64,000 bases of DNA from the NCBI GenBank assembly GCA_013399115.1, contig VXAA01001421.1:159898-223897 (forward strand), read 5' to 3'. Every line of letters starts with the position of its first letter. The stretch's first letter is position 1. The notes under the pieces are model-generated. The model was not told where the DNA came from and ran no database searches. It worked only from the letters and a program-made list of their open reading frames with translations. Origin of the DNA: Anseranas semipalmata. Taxonomy: Eukaryota; Chordata; Aves; Anseriformes; Anseranatidae. Made by a program: the position numbers and the translations under genes. This document shows, one piece after another, positions 53,291 through 64,000 of the stretch.

Positions 53291-54051
53291 ACATGGAAAA
53301 CCATGGCAGATGGTAGCAAACAAGCTCGTTTCCATTCAGGAAGTCCCTGCCCCTCGCTTATTCTGTGCTCACGAACAGGGGCTCAGTCCTGTTAGCTCAC
53401 CTAGGTGTGCGCAAGTGATTTGCAGGCCAGAGCTCCTCTCCCTGTGGATATAAATGCTTTCTAAAGATTCCACCAGCCAGTCAGAAAACCAAGAACAGGC
53501 AACAGGTAAAAATCCCAGAGCTGGAACAGAGAACTGGATACTTGCTACAAACAGCTCCCACCGAGTCCACAACTCACGCGTAACCCCCAAAACGTGCTCA
53601 TCGATGACACCACGTAACACCACTCAAACTGCCCATTCTGGGACCATTTGTGATAACTTTGTGCAGACCGAAGCAGAGGTGCCGGCCAGGAGCTGGAAGG
53701 CACGCGTGGGGCATGCTGCGGGCAAAGGAGTCAGGTGCACCAAGTGTGAGCCCAGCACCGCCAGGCGCGAGGGGAGAGACAGCCAACAACTGCTGTAGCT
53801 GCTAGCTAACAGGAGCAAAGCATTGCAGCTCTCATAATGATTTTGTTTCAGCCAGCGAGGGCGCGACAGCTGGCCAGCTCTGCCGCGTTTGCCAGTACAG
53901 CGCGTATCTCACTGCTCGCAAAGGCAAATACGGACACGGAGCTGTCCTCATTGCTATTCCAGAAGATGCTGTTCTGGCTCAGCCTACCCACGGCCAGTCC
54001 TGTACGAGTACAAGGACAGCCCTCTGAGCTCAGGGACATTGACATGATGGA

Positions 54052-54074
54052 TTTCTTTTCTTTTCTTTTCTTTT
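54052..54074. repeat. (TTTTC)n microsatellite
   Basis: Four to five uninterrupted TTTTC units on the plus strand, ending at TTTTAAGAGG. Confidence 0.95.
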
Positions 54075-56521
54075 AAGAGGAAGAACAGCCACAGATGGGC
54101 CTGAAAGGGAGAAACCTGAGTGTGGGCAACAGGAAATAGAAAACCAGGCCCTTCAATCCATTCTGTGACCATGTATTTCTAGCTCTGCCCTAGAAAGGCG
54201 CTGCCTTTCCCGGAGCAGCTCCGAGCATCTCGCCCAGCAGCACGCCCTGCGGGCGGTTCAAGCCCCGGCGCTCACACCGGCTGAGCCTGGCCCCGTGCTG
54301 AAGCAGCTCCTCGATGTCAGCACGCGGAGGTGCCCGTCAGCAGAGACAGCCCCCAGCGGAGGGCTAAGGCTTCAGGTATTAAATAACCATCACACGTGAT
54401 TACTGCAGTGCTGGGGCTGACAGAGTATGCCAGAAATGCAAGGCACAAGACAAGTTCTGGGAGAATTCTGGGTGATACTTCAGACCTGTTAACTCCTGCA
54501 CCACGCTGGTTCTTGGTGCACGTTGCTCGGAGTGGCCCACAATGAGCTTCTTTGGTCTTTAACAAAAATGGTTTACTAGCCTGAACATTTATTCAGTAGC
54601 TGGGAGACAATATTAATCATTCACACCATCAGAGCGCTGTACTTTCCAGTAGCAGAAGAGATGGGCGTTACGCTAAATAAAAACAGAAGTACAAGTTTGG
54701 CTTTTGAGAGCCCAGAATGAATTTCAGTTTGATACTCCCCGCTAAGCCGTGGCCAGAGATACAGGACTCTTTGAACGGGACTGTGGCTCCTCGTCACCAA
54801 GAGACAACAAATCTCATATGTTAGGGAAGCTGGGAGCTGCTGCCTGGTCTGTCAGGGAAAGCTTCACTCCTTCCCTTTAGCCCAGAACAAATTCTGGCAT
54901 CCCAGAAACCACAGGCTGAAGCTGACAGTAATTTTCCCCAGGAACATCTAGTTGTTGAGCAGCTGCTACAAAAACTGTTCTCCACTACATTTTAATACAA
55001 ACGGAGCAGATGGAGAATGGCTTGGGAGGATTTGTTTTTTTGCAAACTTTTTAATATTGTTCCAAAGACATTTTTTTTGATGCAGACTAGAGCCTAGTAA
55101 AACTCTGAAGTCCTCCCCTTTGCTCAGTTAAATGACGGGTGGTTTGGGCCAAGGCTTTCGCAAAGCAGTTTACAAGTTGGAGTGCTGCACAGGAGGCTTA
55201 CAGAGAGGCACTTTCGCAGTAGCACAAAGTCCTCTCAGCTGGCTCTCCTGTCCAGATGCCCAGAAAATGTTAGATAAAGAGCAAAAGGACTGCCAGACCC
55301 CAGAACTCAGGCCCCAAGGTTGGCATCCCCTTTTAGTAACTGACCTTCGGAAGAGCATGCTCATCACTGGCTGGCAGGGTGCAGTGCTTCGTGACGTCTA
55401 GCCTGCTTCTGTCCGTGGTCATTCTGGTCCTTTTCCTCCATTAAAAAAATTATAGATTTTAGCTCTCATACTTGTAAAAGCCCCTCTGAAAATCTCTATG
55501 TAGGTAGTACTGATGAATATAAATAATAATTACGGTGGTTTCAGCACACAGGCAGCACGTTATCAGTGTACTTTCGCATGCTGTCCTGCATAAATGAGGG
55601 CCAGAAGAGTTCCAGGAGGCCGGCACTGCAGCTCCGAATGATGCCAGCCAAAGGCACCTCCCAGCCGCTTCAGCCGCTGCTTGCTGGCAGCCCGCAAGCT
55701 GTGCTTGGGACGTGGTACGCACCTCTCCGCTGCTGTACGTATCCCATACTTATTTGCTCTTTGCATAACCAAGTGTGGCCACAGAAGTTTGTTTTTGTGC
55801 TAGGATAACCTGGCCTTGAGGAATTGATGCTATGCTGGCAGCACAGGTTCCTTGGTAGTAGCATGCTCTGTAAGTCCTATAGGGTCAAGCAGGGCTACTA
55901 ACATTAATAAAAGCTAATTCCAGTTAAAACTTTTTCCCACTAGAATATTAAGTATAATTTCTTTGTAAAACAACCAGCATGCAAGCAATAAGAACTACTG
56001 TATCAAACAGTCAGTAGTCTCTGCTGAAAAATAATGTGTGACAACCTGATTTAAGCCATCTTAACATTAAAATAAAGCAAGCAGCAGCCTCCACAAGGAC
56101 GAGAACTTTAAAAGTACACGCTGTATGTTCTTACACAGGGTCGACACCGCAGAAGCAACTGGGATGAAGCTATAATTGTGTATGTGTTCGAACTACAAAG
56201 GATGAATATGCCAACTTCACCTGAAGTTCTAATATCTCCATGTAAAATTTATCTTATCCCTTTTTCAGCATAATCCACAAAGTAACCCCAATCTTGTGCT
56301 CTGTGTTTTAATCTAAACTCCATCAGAAAACAGCTAGACCTCATTACGATTTGCTCAGAATTATTCAAATACCCCAAACTTTCCCCCTGCTGGTACCCGA
56401 TGTGCGATCCCTCCCTCCTGACAGCAATATAGCTCCCGAGCCTGCGAGGAGCCGTGACACTGGGCAGATGCAGCCACCCAAACACAAGCAGCTCTCTCTC
56501 CTAAAGCTTCCCTCTTCGGTG

Positions 56522-56537
56522 CTCTCTCTCTCTCTCT
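56522..56537. repeat. (CT)8 microsatellite
   Basis: Eight CT dinucleotides followed by a short T run. This is a polypyrimidine tract with no acceptor AG in good context close by. Confidence 0.95.
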
Positions 56538-58099
56538 TTTCTTTAAACCAAGTTTATAAATAGCATCTGCCCTTCAAATGCATTCAGGCAGACGACAAAA
56601 AGATTCCAAAAAAAACAGGTGCTCAGATGGACCGATTCATTACAGACTTTGCTAGAGCTGGAGATGGGAAATTAACTACATGAGGTACTGTGTAACACTT
56701 GTCTGAGATAGGAGCACACAGACTTCTGAAGACTCATGAAAGCAAGAAAAAATACATTTTTCTGTAGCCAGCCTGTCTTGCTTGCACAATTTGATCATTT
56801 CCATAGACCTTGCAAAGCTAGAGCTGGCAAGTACAGCAGCTCTTAAACAACCTATCCTATTGCCCTAGCTTCAAAATGCTATTTCACGATGCCGTGCAAC
56901 AATTATCACCAGGCACCTCCTAATTAATCCAAACATCTAAGAGGTTAAGGAAAAATAATCAAACCAGCAGGAAGTAAGAGAAGCATATACATGCATGAGA
57001 ACTAAAAACTAAAGCAAACAACCAATGAACCAAAAGTTTTATAACTTCTTTTCCTGCAGTAAGTACTTGCTGCTAGTCTCCAAGGTTCTTCGAACCTTGT
57101 TCTAAAAGTAATTAATACGAGACCGGCAACCTCACCTTTTTTCAGGTTGTCATGAGCTTTGGAGCAGAAAGGAGTAATTGTTCAGTATCTGTGGGTAGCT
57201 GAAGGTTATTTTAATACCTGCGTATTACTAGCTCACCATGAAAAACGACCCTCACGTTTCTATAAAAAGCAGCTGTTTGATGTATATCACATTCAGGAAC
57301 ATTTAGACTACATTGTAAATCTACTCTTCCTATTAAACAGTGAGGCTAACTGCACAGACGTGTTTTGATTTATGGAGCTCACTGTCTAAAATTCATCCCT
57401 TCTGCCTCTATGTAGTATTTCCATGTTTCTACGTGAATTACATTGTTTATAAAAACAGAGAGGTAACAAGAATTAAAGCTTCTTTAGCAGTCAGCTCCTT
57501 CAAACTATCTTCCACAAAGCATATTTACATTTCTATCAGTGGTGTTTTTGTAAAGCATTCATGAGACTAGAGAGGAAAACCAGGCAGGTTTGTTAACGAT
57601 AAATATTCTGAAAGAGAGCTAAACTGATTTTGATAGAAATATTCATCCAAACAAGCTCAGTAAGATTTTTGGATTTTCTGTAAATAATAGCCAATACCTA
57701 AGAATAAGCCATGACATTTCCAGCAATTAGAACAAATTGAGAAGCTACAATGATAAACTTACTAAAATGTAAAGCCTTCTTTCATCCAGAGATCCAGGAT
57801 GCAAGCTGCAGTTTACTAAAACATACAAATCTGTACTCAAGTTCTTGAAACAGTCTTAAACATAGGCAAAGAATCATTTAAGATTATATCACATTTATTT
57901 TCAGAGCTGCACTGAAAGCTACCATACTAGATTGACAAATAAAATACATTTCATTTGTCTAAAGAAAGCATCTTAAAGTTATCTGAGCTACTATTCAGCT
58001 CCTCTGATACTCAAACACTGCACATGCACAGATTAAAGTATAATGCTCTGCAGCAAATGGCTTTCAGAATAAAATATTTTCTATTTCTTAACATCCTAC

Positions 58100-58199
58100 C
58101 TTCATAATTGCCTTCTAGGAGACCCAGATGCTCAAGAGCCTTCACAAATCCAACAATTATCACCAGTACAACAATCATTTCAAGTCCCTCCAAGTTCAT
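58100..58199 (-). CDS. Alternative first coding exon of a Kv channel-interacting protein (KChIP, KIS/transmembrane type), partial gene
   Basis: Read on the minus strand, this exon begins MNLEGLEMIVVLVIIVGF and gives 33 codons plus one base. Residues 1-8 are a short acidic head, about 9-20 are a hydrophobic membrane-spanning stretch, and 21-33 are a leucine/acidic tail ending in NYE. An in-frame TAA lies at 58209-58211, four codons before the ATG, and position -3 is A, so this ATG is a believable start. The exon ends at a good donor (AAG|GTAGGA, intron from 58099), in phase 1. KChIP4a starts with the same eight residues, has 33 codons before the junction and the same phase, as I recall it. In that family this N-terminus anchors the calcium sensor in membranes and suppresses fast inactivation of Kv4 channels. 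The downstream EF-hand exons are not in the window. Several residues differ from KChIP4a, so the paralogue is left open; KCNIP1 and KCNIP4 are the main candidates because of their huge introns. Confidence 0.75.
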
Positions 58200-58796
58200 C
58201 TTGAAAAATTATTCATGTAAAAGCATCTTTTCTTAGGGAGCGTCCTGACCTCAGAGTTAGACTTTAATTAAAAAGCCCTCCTAGTCCAAGACATGCCACA
58301 CAACCTGATAAATACAATGCTAAAGAAGCCCTGCATATTCCCACCATAAAACATTTCTATTGACAGCAAGATGAACACAGGAATGTAAGGAAGTCAAATC
58401 TTACCATGTCTGCATCACTTGCCTGCCTGGATACAGATGTTTCAGTCTCTAAGGCAACAGAATATACAGTAACCACTTTGTTTAGCATTTCCTCTCAGTC
58501 ACAGCCAAAATTCACCAAATCTGTCTGATACCTAAAGTCTGATGCTGCTTTTTCTGCACTGAATTACAGGTTTAGAGAGATCCCATGCTGAAACAACACA
58601 CAGGAAAAAGTCCAAACACATTCTTTGCTCGATACTGAAGTGAACTTCAGCAAACTCAAAGCAAAATCATTTCATTTAGCAAACGACCTGCTGCTGTATT
58701 TCCCTACTGAGTGAAATCCATCTGTGTTCAATTACAGGCTGTTACCAACACACTGGATTGCCTTGCTTCCCCCCACTGCAGACACATTTTACATGG

Positions 58797-59075
58797 AACC
58801 CCGGGATCTGGTAGCACGGTAAACACGGCACGAAGAGACCGGTCAGAGGGAAACCCTCTTCCCAGCGTTTGGGGCACGCGCGGAAGCAGCGCTCCCGTCC
58901 GGCGGTGCAAGGGCTGCCCCCACTGCCGGCCGCTCTCGGGGCGAGGGAAGGGCAGGAGACCGGGGCCGCTGTGCCCGTGGCCAGACCGCGTGCTGCTTAC
59001 TGCTCGGCCTCGGGGAGCGCTTTGCCAAGCGCTTCGGAAAGCTGAAATTGCCCCCAGGTCCCTGGCCGTGACAAC
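58797..59075. promoter_or_regulatory. CpG-rich block upstream of the KChIP-type exon; candidate promoter region
   Basis: By eye this stretch is about 65 % G+C with roughly 30 CpG dinucleotides, close to the number expected from its base composition, so it behaves like a CpG island. It lies about 600 bp upstream of the KChIP-type ATG in the direction of transcription (minus strand). No TATA box or initiator could be assigned with confidence between it and the exon. It could be the promoter of the short membrane-anchored isoform, or simply one of several orphan CpG-rich blocks seen in this window. Confidence 0.4.
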
Positions 59076-60334
59076 CAAGGACAGATGCTCTGAAGGACCC
59101 CAGCAACTTCACAGCAGCTGCTGGCAAGCCCTCTTCTGTCCTCCACGCAGCTCTCCAAAACCCTTCTCAAATGCTGGCCGCTCGCTCCAGGGACTTCAGC
59201 ACTTGGCCTGCAACGGCTGCCGCTTCCGTGCGCAGGGCCACCTACTGCATCGGGCGTCATCTCAGCGCGCCGGGGACAACCTGGCCTTGGGATAAGCCCG
59301 CGTTGCATTACAGTTGTACGCACCTGAAAGACTCAGATCGGACGCGCTGTTTTCAGTCATTGTTTTTTCACCATTTGGGTACTTCTGTCTTCAACTCATG
59401 TTTTTGTTAGTACCTCCAGGATACTCTCGTCAAGTTGCGTTAAGTGTTTAGAAATGCCACAGGAAAGTGAGTGCCAAGGCCATCTGTATGCATGGTAGCT
59501 CACCCCCCGGCATCACAAAACGGGCTCCATATTGCCGTGTATAGCAGGATCAGTCCCGCTGACTCTTCTGAATGGTTTCCTTATTCACTTCAACAACACT
59601 TTGTCGTGCTGCAGTGTCTTGCTAAAGGCCTGAACGAAGCTCTGTTACCCACGTGATTATTCCAATGTATTAATATTTTAGAGGTATTCCTTCATTATTA
59701 ATATAATTAGCATCATCAGCATCTACAGCTTTTGTCAGGTATCCCATTCACAAATAAACCTTGTATTTTTCTCTTCGCTATCGAACTTCACTTGAGGATC
59801 TCACAACTCCCTTCCAGATTTCTCACTGAGCCCGAACACCCCGGAGGGGAGGCTGGGAAGTTGCTGACGTATCGAACCCAACTGCCAGGGAAATGCAACC
59901 ACCTCTGGGACAGCCAGACAGAGGATGTGATAATGTACATCAGTAAACAATGCTTCAGTACAGAAGGGAAAAGAAGCAGACACTACTTGATGGAAATGGA
60001 CTGGGATGGTGGGTAAAAAGGAGAAAATGGCTTAAGAACAGAAAATGACAAATGATTTTAGCCAAGTTTAAAACCTCTGCTCCTACTAAAAGTGACGTGA
60101 ACTGGGTGACACGAGCCGGGTGGTGCCAATAAGCATGCAGAATTCATTTTAGTTCTGTTTGGCAAGGGGATTTCTCACAGCCCGGTGAGCTTGTACCACT
60201 GCTGTCTGCTGCTGCTGTTAGCTGAGCTACCAGTGCAACCAATTACCAACTGTGTAACTTATTTTTCTTGCCAAGAGATCCACGCAGTAGCAAATAAAAA
60301 TGTTGCACAGAAATGGAGCTTTCCGACAAAAGCT

Positions 60335-60550
60335 GCGGTTCCCGAGCAGCCCAGCCGCTGGCCACGCCGAGGCGGCTGCCGAGCCCCGCGTCAGCCCAGG
60401 CCGAGCCGGGAGCCCCAGCAGGGGGGCCTCGCCCACCCCCGAAGCCGAGCAGGGACTTCCACAGACCCTCCCTTCCCCTTGGGAAGCTTTCATCACCGAG
60501 CTCCTCGTTGCTCTGCGCCCCACTCCGCAGAAGCCATTTGCAAGGTTGCC
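60335..60550. promoter_or_regulatory. CpG-rich block, orphan
   Basis: Dense GCCGAG/CCGCGT-type sequence with about 20 CpG. It overlaps open frames that are low-complexity Pro/Ala/Arg-rich and unrecognisable. Confidence 0.45.
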
Positions 60551-60939
60551 TCTCGCTTCACGCACAGAGCAGTCTGTAAACCTCAGAGAACTTCCCAGCT
60601 GGTTTCTGGCCAGCCCGAGCCACCGCTGATAGCATCCTTGGGGGCAGAGGGAAGAGAAGCCTACTCAAATACACTCCAATCAAAACTGATTTAGCTTGGA
60701 CGAGCCAACAGAGGAAAGCTGCAGGCTGTGCACTTCATACTAGCTATTTCCTCATGGCAATATATCCCATTTGTAACAGACTCTCAATGCAATTTTCAAT
60801 CGTTCTTGTTTGAGCCTCAGCACTTCACTGCGAAGGAAAACACTCCTGTCAACTGAGAAACACCGGGAGGAAAATATCCAGTTAGTGCTGATGGCGGTAC
60901 CTGATCGTCCCTCCCCTGCCCACGTGCAGTGAGAAGGCT

Positions 60940-61025
60940 GCACCGGTGCCGCAATTCCTCCCCTGGGCGCGGGCAGGCCGCGTGCCCGGCCAGCAGCGTG
61001 CCGCGATGCCGGGGGCAAGTGACCT
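60940..61025. promoter_or_regulatory. CpG-rich block, small
   Basis: About a dozen CpG in 85 bases (GGCGCGGGC, GGCCGCGTGCCCGG, GCCGCGATGCCGG). Flanked by ordinary DNA. Confidence 0.4.
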
Positions 61026-61639
61026 GGCTGGACTGCCAGCCCACCGCAGCGCACAGGAGGGACGCAGAGCAACAGGACAGAAAACTGATGATCAATATGC
61101 ATGCAGCGTCCAGCATTCCTGGGAGTCCATTACGTATGGACGCTAGCCCTGAGTAAACACTGTCCCTGAGCAAGAAATAGGGACAGCTCTAAGCTAACTC
61201 TCACACGCATCGAACAGCAGGAGAGCAACCAGAGCACCAGGACAGTTAACTAATGTGTGTGTTAGATATTCCTGGACAGCTAACCTCAAGGGCAAGCCTA
61301 AGATCTGACCCCGCTGTCCCAGTTCACAGTCCCGACACGCCGTTCCTCTCTTTCCATCTGTCATTCCTCCCCTACACAAACCTCGGAAACTGGGCCAAGT
61401 CCAAAGAGGAGGAGAAGACCCGTCCAGCACCACAGCAGCACTGCCGAGGGTAGGAGCCGGCAGAATTACATCTACCGGCAACTGACAACACGGCCGAGCA
61501 CTGCAGATTCGTGTATCGCACAGCTGCGCAGCTAATTCAGGACAGGGATTCCCAAGCTAGTCCATATGCTTCTGCTCCTCGGTTCTCGCTTAGCTTCACT
61601 GCTCTAGACAGCAACCAGTCTCTCAGCTGAGTCCTGTTG

Positions 61640-62010
61640 CAGCAGACTCCTGCTGATCCATCATTTTATTAATAGCATGATCACGGTATAAATATTTCAT
61701 TCCATGGTGTGTAGGAGGCTTCATTATGCCTCGGTATCTTTGCATGCACATCTTCTTTAAATACAGCTCTGTTAAAACTTATGGCAAATGTGTCAGCTCC
61801 AGCTCTTTCAATATTTCCTTTAATGCTTTCAGTATTTTCTCAAATGCTAATAATGTTAAATTCCAGGCCAATTTGTTCAGTGAATAAAATCCATATCCAT
61901 TTCTTTTATAATACAGTCAGACAAAAAGACACAGTGAGAATTTAATGCAAATGGGAATTAAGTCTTTGAAGAAGAGATGATTGTTATTTTCCTACTTCAT
62001 ATGCTGCAGT
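61640..62010. other. Gene-free AT-rich stretch with octamer core
   Basis: Contains ATGCAAAT (61945-61952) and several TTAATA/TAATGTTA cores between CpG-rich blocks. Candidate conserved non-coding element; no gene seen. Confidence 0.2.
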
Positions 62011-62639
62011 GCTATGGTAGCACTGGTTAGGTCCTCAGGGCGGTATTGTCACCTTTCAGTGTTTTACCAATAAACTTCGCCACACACTTATTTTTTCCAG
62101 GTTCATAGCTCTACCCTTACTATAGATAGTGTCGTCTTATTCAGAGTACTACCCACATCCTTAATACAGACACTGTCAGCAGTGCTCATTATTTTAATCC
62201 AGGGACAATCAGCAGTATGAATGCTGAATTACACTTTTAATACAAGCAACTGCCACACTCCTGTTTGCTACTCGGCCCCCGAAAAGGCAGTGCAAAACAC
62301 CTGCAGCGTGCTTCGGCTTTCCCAGCCCCAGGGTCTGCCACAGCCCACCCATTTGTTGTTGATTTGTAAAGTTCTGATTTCAGCAGCTCTGTGGGTTTTC
62401 TTAGTTTAAATACAGGATAAAATATTAAATGAAGACATCTCAGGTAGAGATTTAATATTCAGGTGAATGATGAGGAGAAATTTCAGCTCGAGTCACTTAA
62501 AAATTATGCTTTGATTACCGTTCAGTGATACCAGCGGTCTCCGAAGGGATTATGAGACCCACATTTCCTCCCCCAGTAACAGCTACCATCAATGCTAAGC
62601 TTCCAGCGACAGCCGGGTGCATTTTCTGAAGAGGCTGCT

Positions 62640-62970
62640 TACACCTGACCTAGGAGCGCGAGCCCACGGCTCCTTACGGAGCCCGCAGCCCGACAGCCCA
62701 AACTCAGCAGTGCCGCATGGCCGCGAACCGGCACCGAGAGCCGCGGCGGAAGCAGCCCGAGGCCCCAGCACAGCACCACCGGGCGGTGCCGTCTTGAAGC
62801 ATTTCGGGGGCACAGCTGCACCCCGCGGCCGGGCTGCGGGCAGAGAATGGGACGTGCCATGCGACGGAGCCACTGGGCTCGGGCCTCTGAGCCTGCACGC
62901 GGCACAGCACGCAGCTCCCACATCTCCTCGGCATCCTGCCGCCCACACGAAGCCGTTCTGCCCTCGTGCA
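62640..62970. promoter_or_regulatory. CpG island, orphan
   Basis: About 35 CpG in roughly 330 bases at nearly 70 % G+C gives an observed/expected ratio close to 1, counted by eye. No exon with recognisable coding potential abuts it. Open frames here reflect base composition. Confidence 0.6.
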
Positions 62971-63689
62971 GCTAGCAAGGACGGGTAACAGCAGGGACAG
63001 CATGCAGCTGAACCTCTCACATTAAAGCAAATGAACGTGTAAAGGTGACCTCAGTGCCTCCTTGTGTAAAAACCTGTCATTGTTTCAGACGAAGCATGAA
63101 ATTGGGGTGAAGAAAGACAGCTGCCACAGGCTTGCAGAGCTGTCAGGGCTATGTGCTGTCTGCAGAGGAATGCCTACGGATCCTCCTTTCCTTCTTGAAG
63201 CTCCAGTCAAAGCGGGTACAGCACACCGCTAGGGCCTGGGGAGAGCCTCAGCTCCCTCAGCTGAAGGACAGGAGAGAGCCGTGCCCGACAGCCAGCGCAG
63301 CACACACCGCGACCCTCCTTTCCCTTCCACAAAATGGAGTAGCGGGTGCCAATGGTATGAGAGAAAAACCATACGGTGCACAGCAGGGCAGGGGAAAATA
63401 AAGCAAGTGTTCAGAATTTTGGTGAAATTTTAGTTTGAAGAGTATGTCTTCCAGGAAATGACAGAGAACAAGGTTTAGTGACAGGGTCTGCCAGCAGGAA
63501 AAACCTGGAATATCTAGCGTTGTTGTTAAATAAGCGTGCGCAAACACCTGCGGGAGGATTCCCCTCACGGAAGGAGCTGGACTAGGACTACAAGAGAGGA
63601 GACATGCCGCTCCTTTCATTTTCATGGGCACACCAGCATTTGCTGCCTTTAAAAAAACAGGTGACTAGCACAACTACCTAAAATACAAC

Positions 63690-63850
63690 GGGAATTTCTT
63701 CGGACAGGGCGAGCGCACCAGGAGCCTGCTCACACACGAAAGGCACCGCCGGACTGCACCAGCGCAGCCTCCCCACGCGGGGCACGCCACGCGGGGAAGG
63801 GCGCGCGCTCCCTCTTCCCATCGCCGCCCAGCCGCGACTTCACACAGGAA
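63690..63850. promoter_or_regulatory. CpG island, orphan, near the right window edge
   Basis: About 20 CpG in 160 bases, including ACGCGGGG twice and GGCGCGCGCTC. It may belong to a promoter whose transcript starts beyond the window or runs on the minus strand. Nothing in the last 150 bases decides this. Confidence 0.5.
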
Positions 63851-64000
63851 GCCGCTTCAAGGGGCTTTCTTGAAGGGAAAACCCCACCTTAGCACAACAT
63901 ACAGAGCTGTCGAAAAAAATCAGGATCCGTTTTCAATCTTTACCTTCAATTATGTGAAGCCTGTGTTTATTTTCGGACACGAGCCTCGCAGAGGTTAAAT

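Larger units (their letters stand above)
53291..58099. other. Non-coding DNA, start of the intron downstream of the KChIP-type exon
   Basis: If the exon at 58100-58199 is transcribed on the minus strand, this is the 5' part of its following intron. It contains two microsatellites and no shared KChIP exon. I looked for the EF-hand-encoding exons and for the small WWYYQYQR exon of KCNIP1 and did not see them. Confidence 0.5.
58200..64000. other. DNA upstream of the KChIP-type exon
   Basis: AT-rich DNA alternating with five CpG-rich blocks. Frames of 90-194 codons over these blocks (for example 58711-59295 plus) are compositional. No other first exon of the KChIP family (for example the MGAVMGTF type) was found. 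Confidence 0.5.

Noticed and set aside
58711..59295. 194-codon open frame on the plus strand
   Set aside because: Lies across a CpG-rich block; Arg/Pro/Cys-rich sequence of compositional origin, with competing open frames on the other strand.
1..64000. tRNA, rRNA, CRISPR, prophage or operon-type features
   Set aside because: Looked for and not found; the sequence is of vertebrate type.

Overview
This window looks like non-coding DNA from an amniote, most probably a bird. It has no operons, ribosome-binding sites or long reading frames with recognisable protein similarity. The only clear mobile DNA is decayed CR1-type LINE sequence plus a few faint MIR-like remnants. Repeat density over 64 kb is very low, and AT-rich DNA is broken up by short CpG-rich blocks. 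The assignment to birds rests on this general character and is an inference.

One coding exon is well supported, on the minus strand at 58100-58199. It encodes a start methionine plus 32 residues: a short acidic head, a membrane-spanning hydrophobic stretch and a leucine-rich tail. It ends one base into a codon at a good splice donor. Head, length and exon phase match the alternative first exon of KChIP4a (the K-channel inactivation suppressor, or KIS, type) of the Kv channel-interacting protein family. The window is therefore probably inside, or at an alternative 5' end of, a very large KCNIP gene read on the minus strand. The residues differ from KChIP4a at about a quarter of positions as I recall that protein, so another paralogue such as KCNIP1 is possible.

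Layout: 1-38 kb is mostly featureless DNA with homopolymer runs, a few CpG-rich patches and stretches that read like conserved regulatory DNA (about 22.6-22.9 and 34.4-35.6 kb). At 39041-39200 there are 16 uninterrupted copies of a 10-bp unit whose consensus is exactly the heat-shock-factor half-site pair (TTC-2-GAA). Another regulatory-looking AT-rich stretch follows at 40.5-41.3 kb. From 43.7 to 46.9 kb lies a cluster of ancient repeats: a POU-type palindrome, MIR-like remnants, a CR1 3' fragment and a longer CR1 with reverse-transcriptase remains. From 46.9 to 58 kb is mostly unremarkable DNA with one more MIR-like remnant. After the KCNIP-type exon, 58.8-63.9 kb carries five CpG-rich blocks; the nearest starts about 600 bp upstream of the exon and is a candidate promoter region.

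The two observations most worth following are the KIS-type exon (which paralogue, and whether that isoform is known) and the heat-shock-element-like minisatellite.
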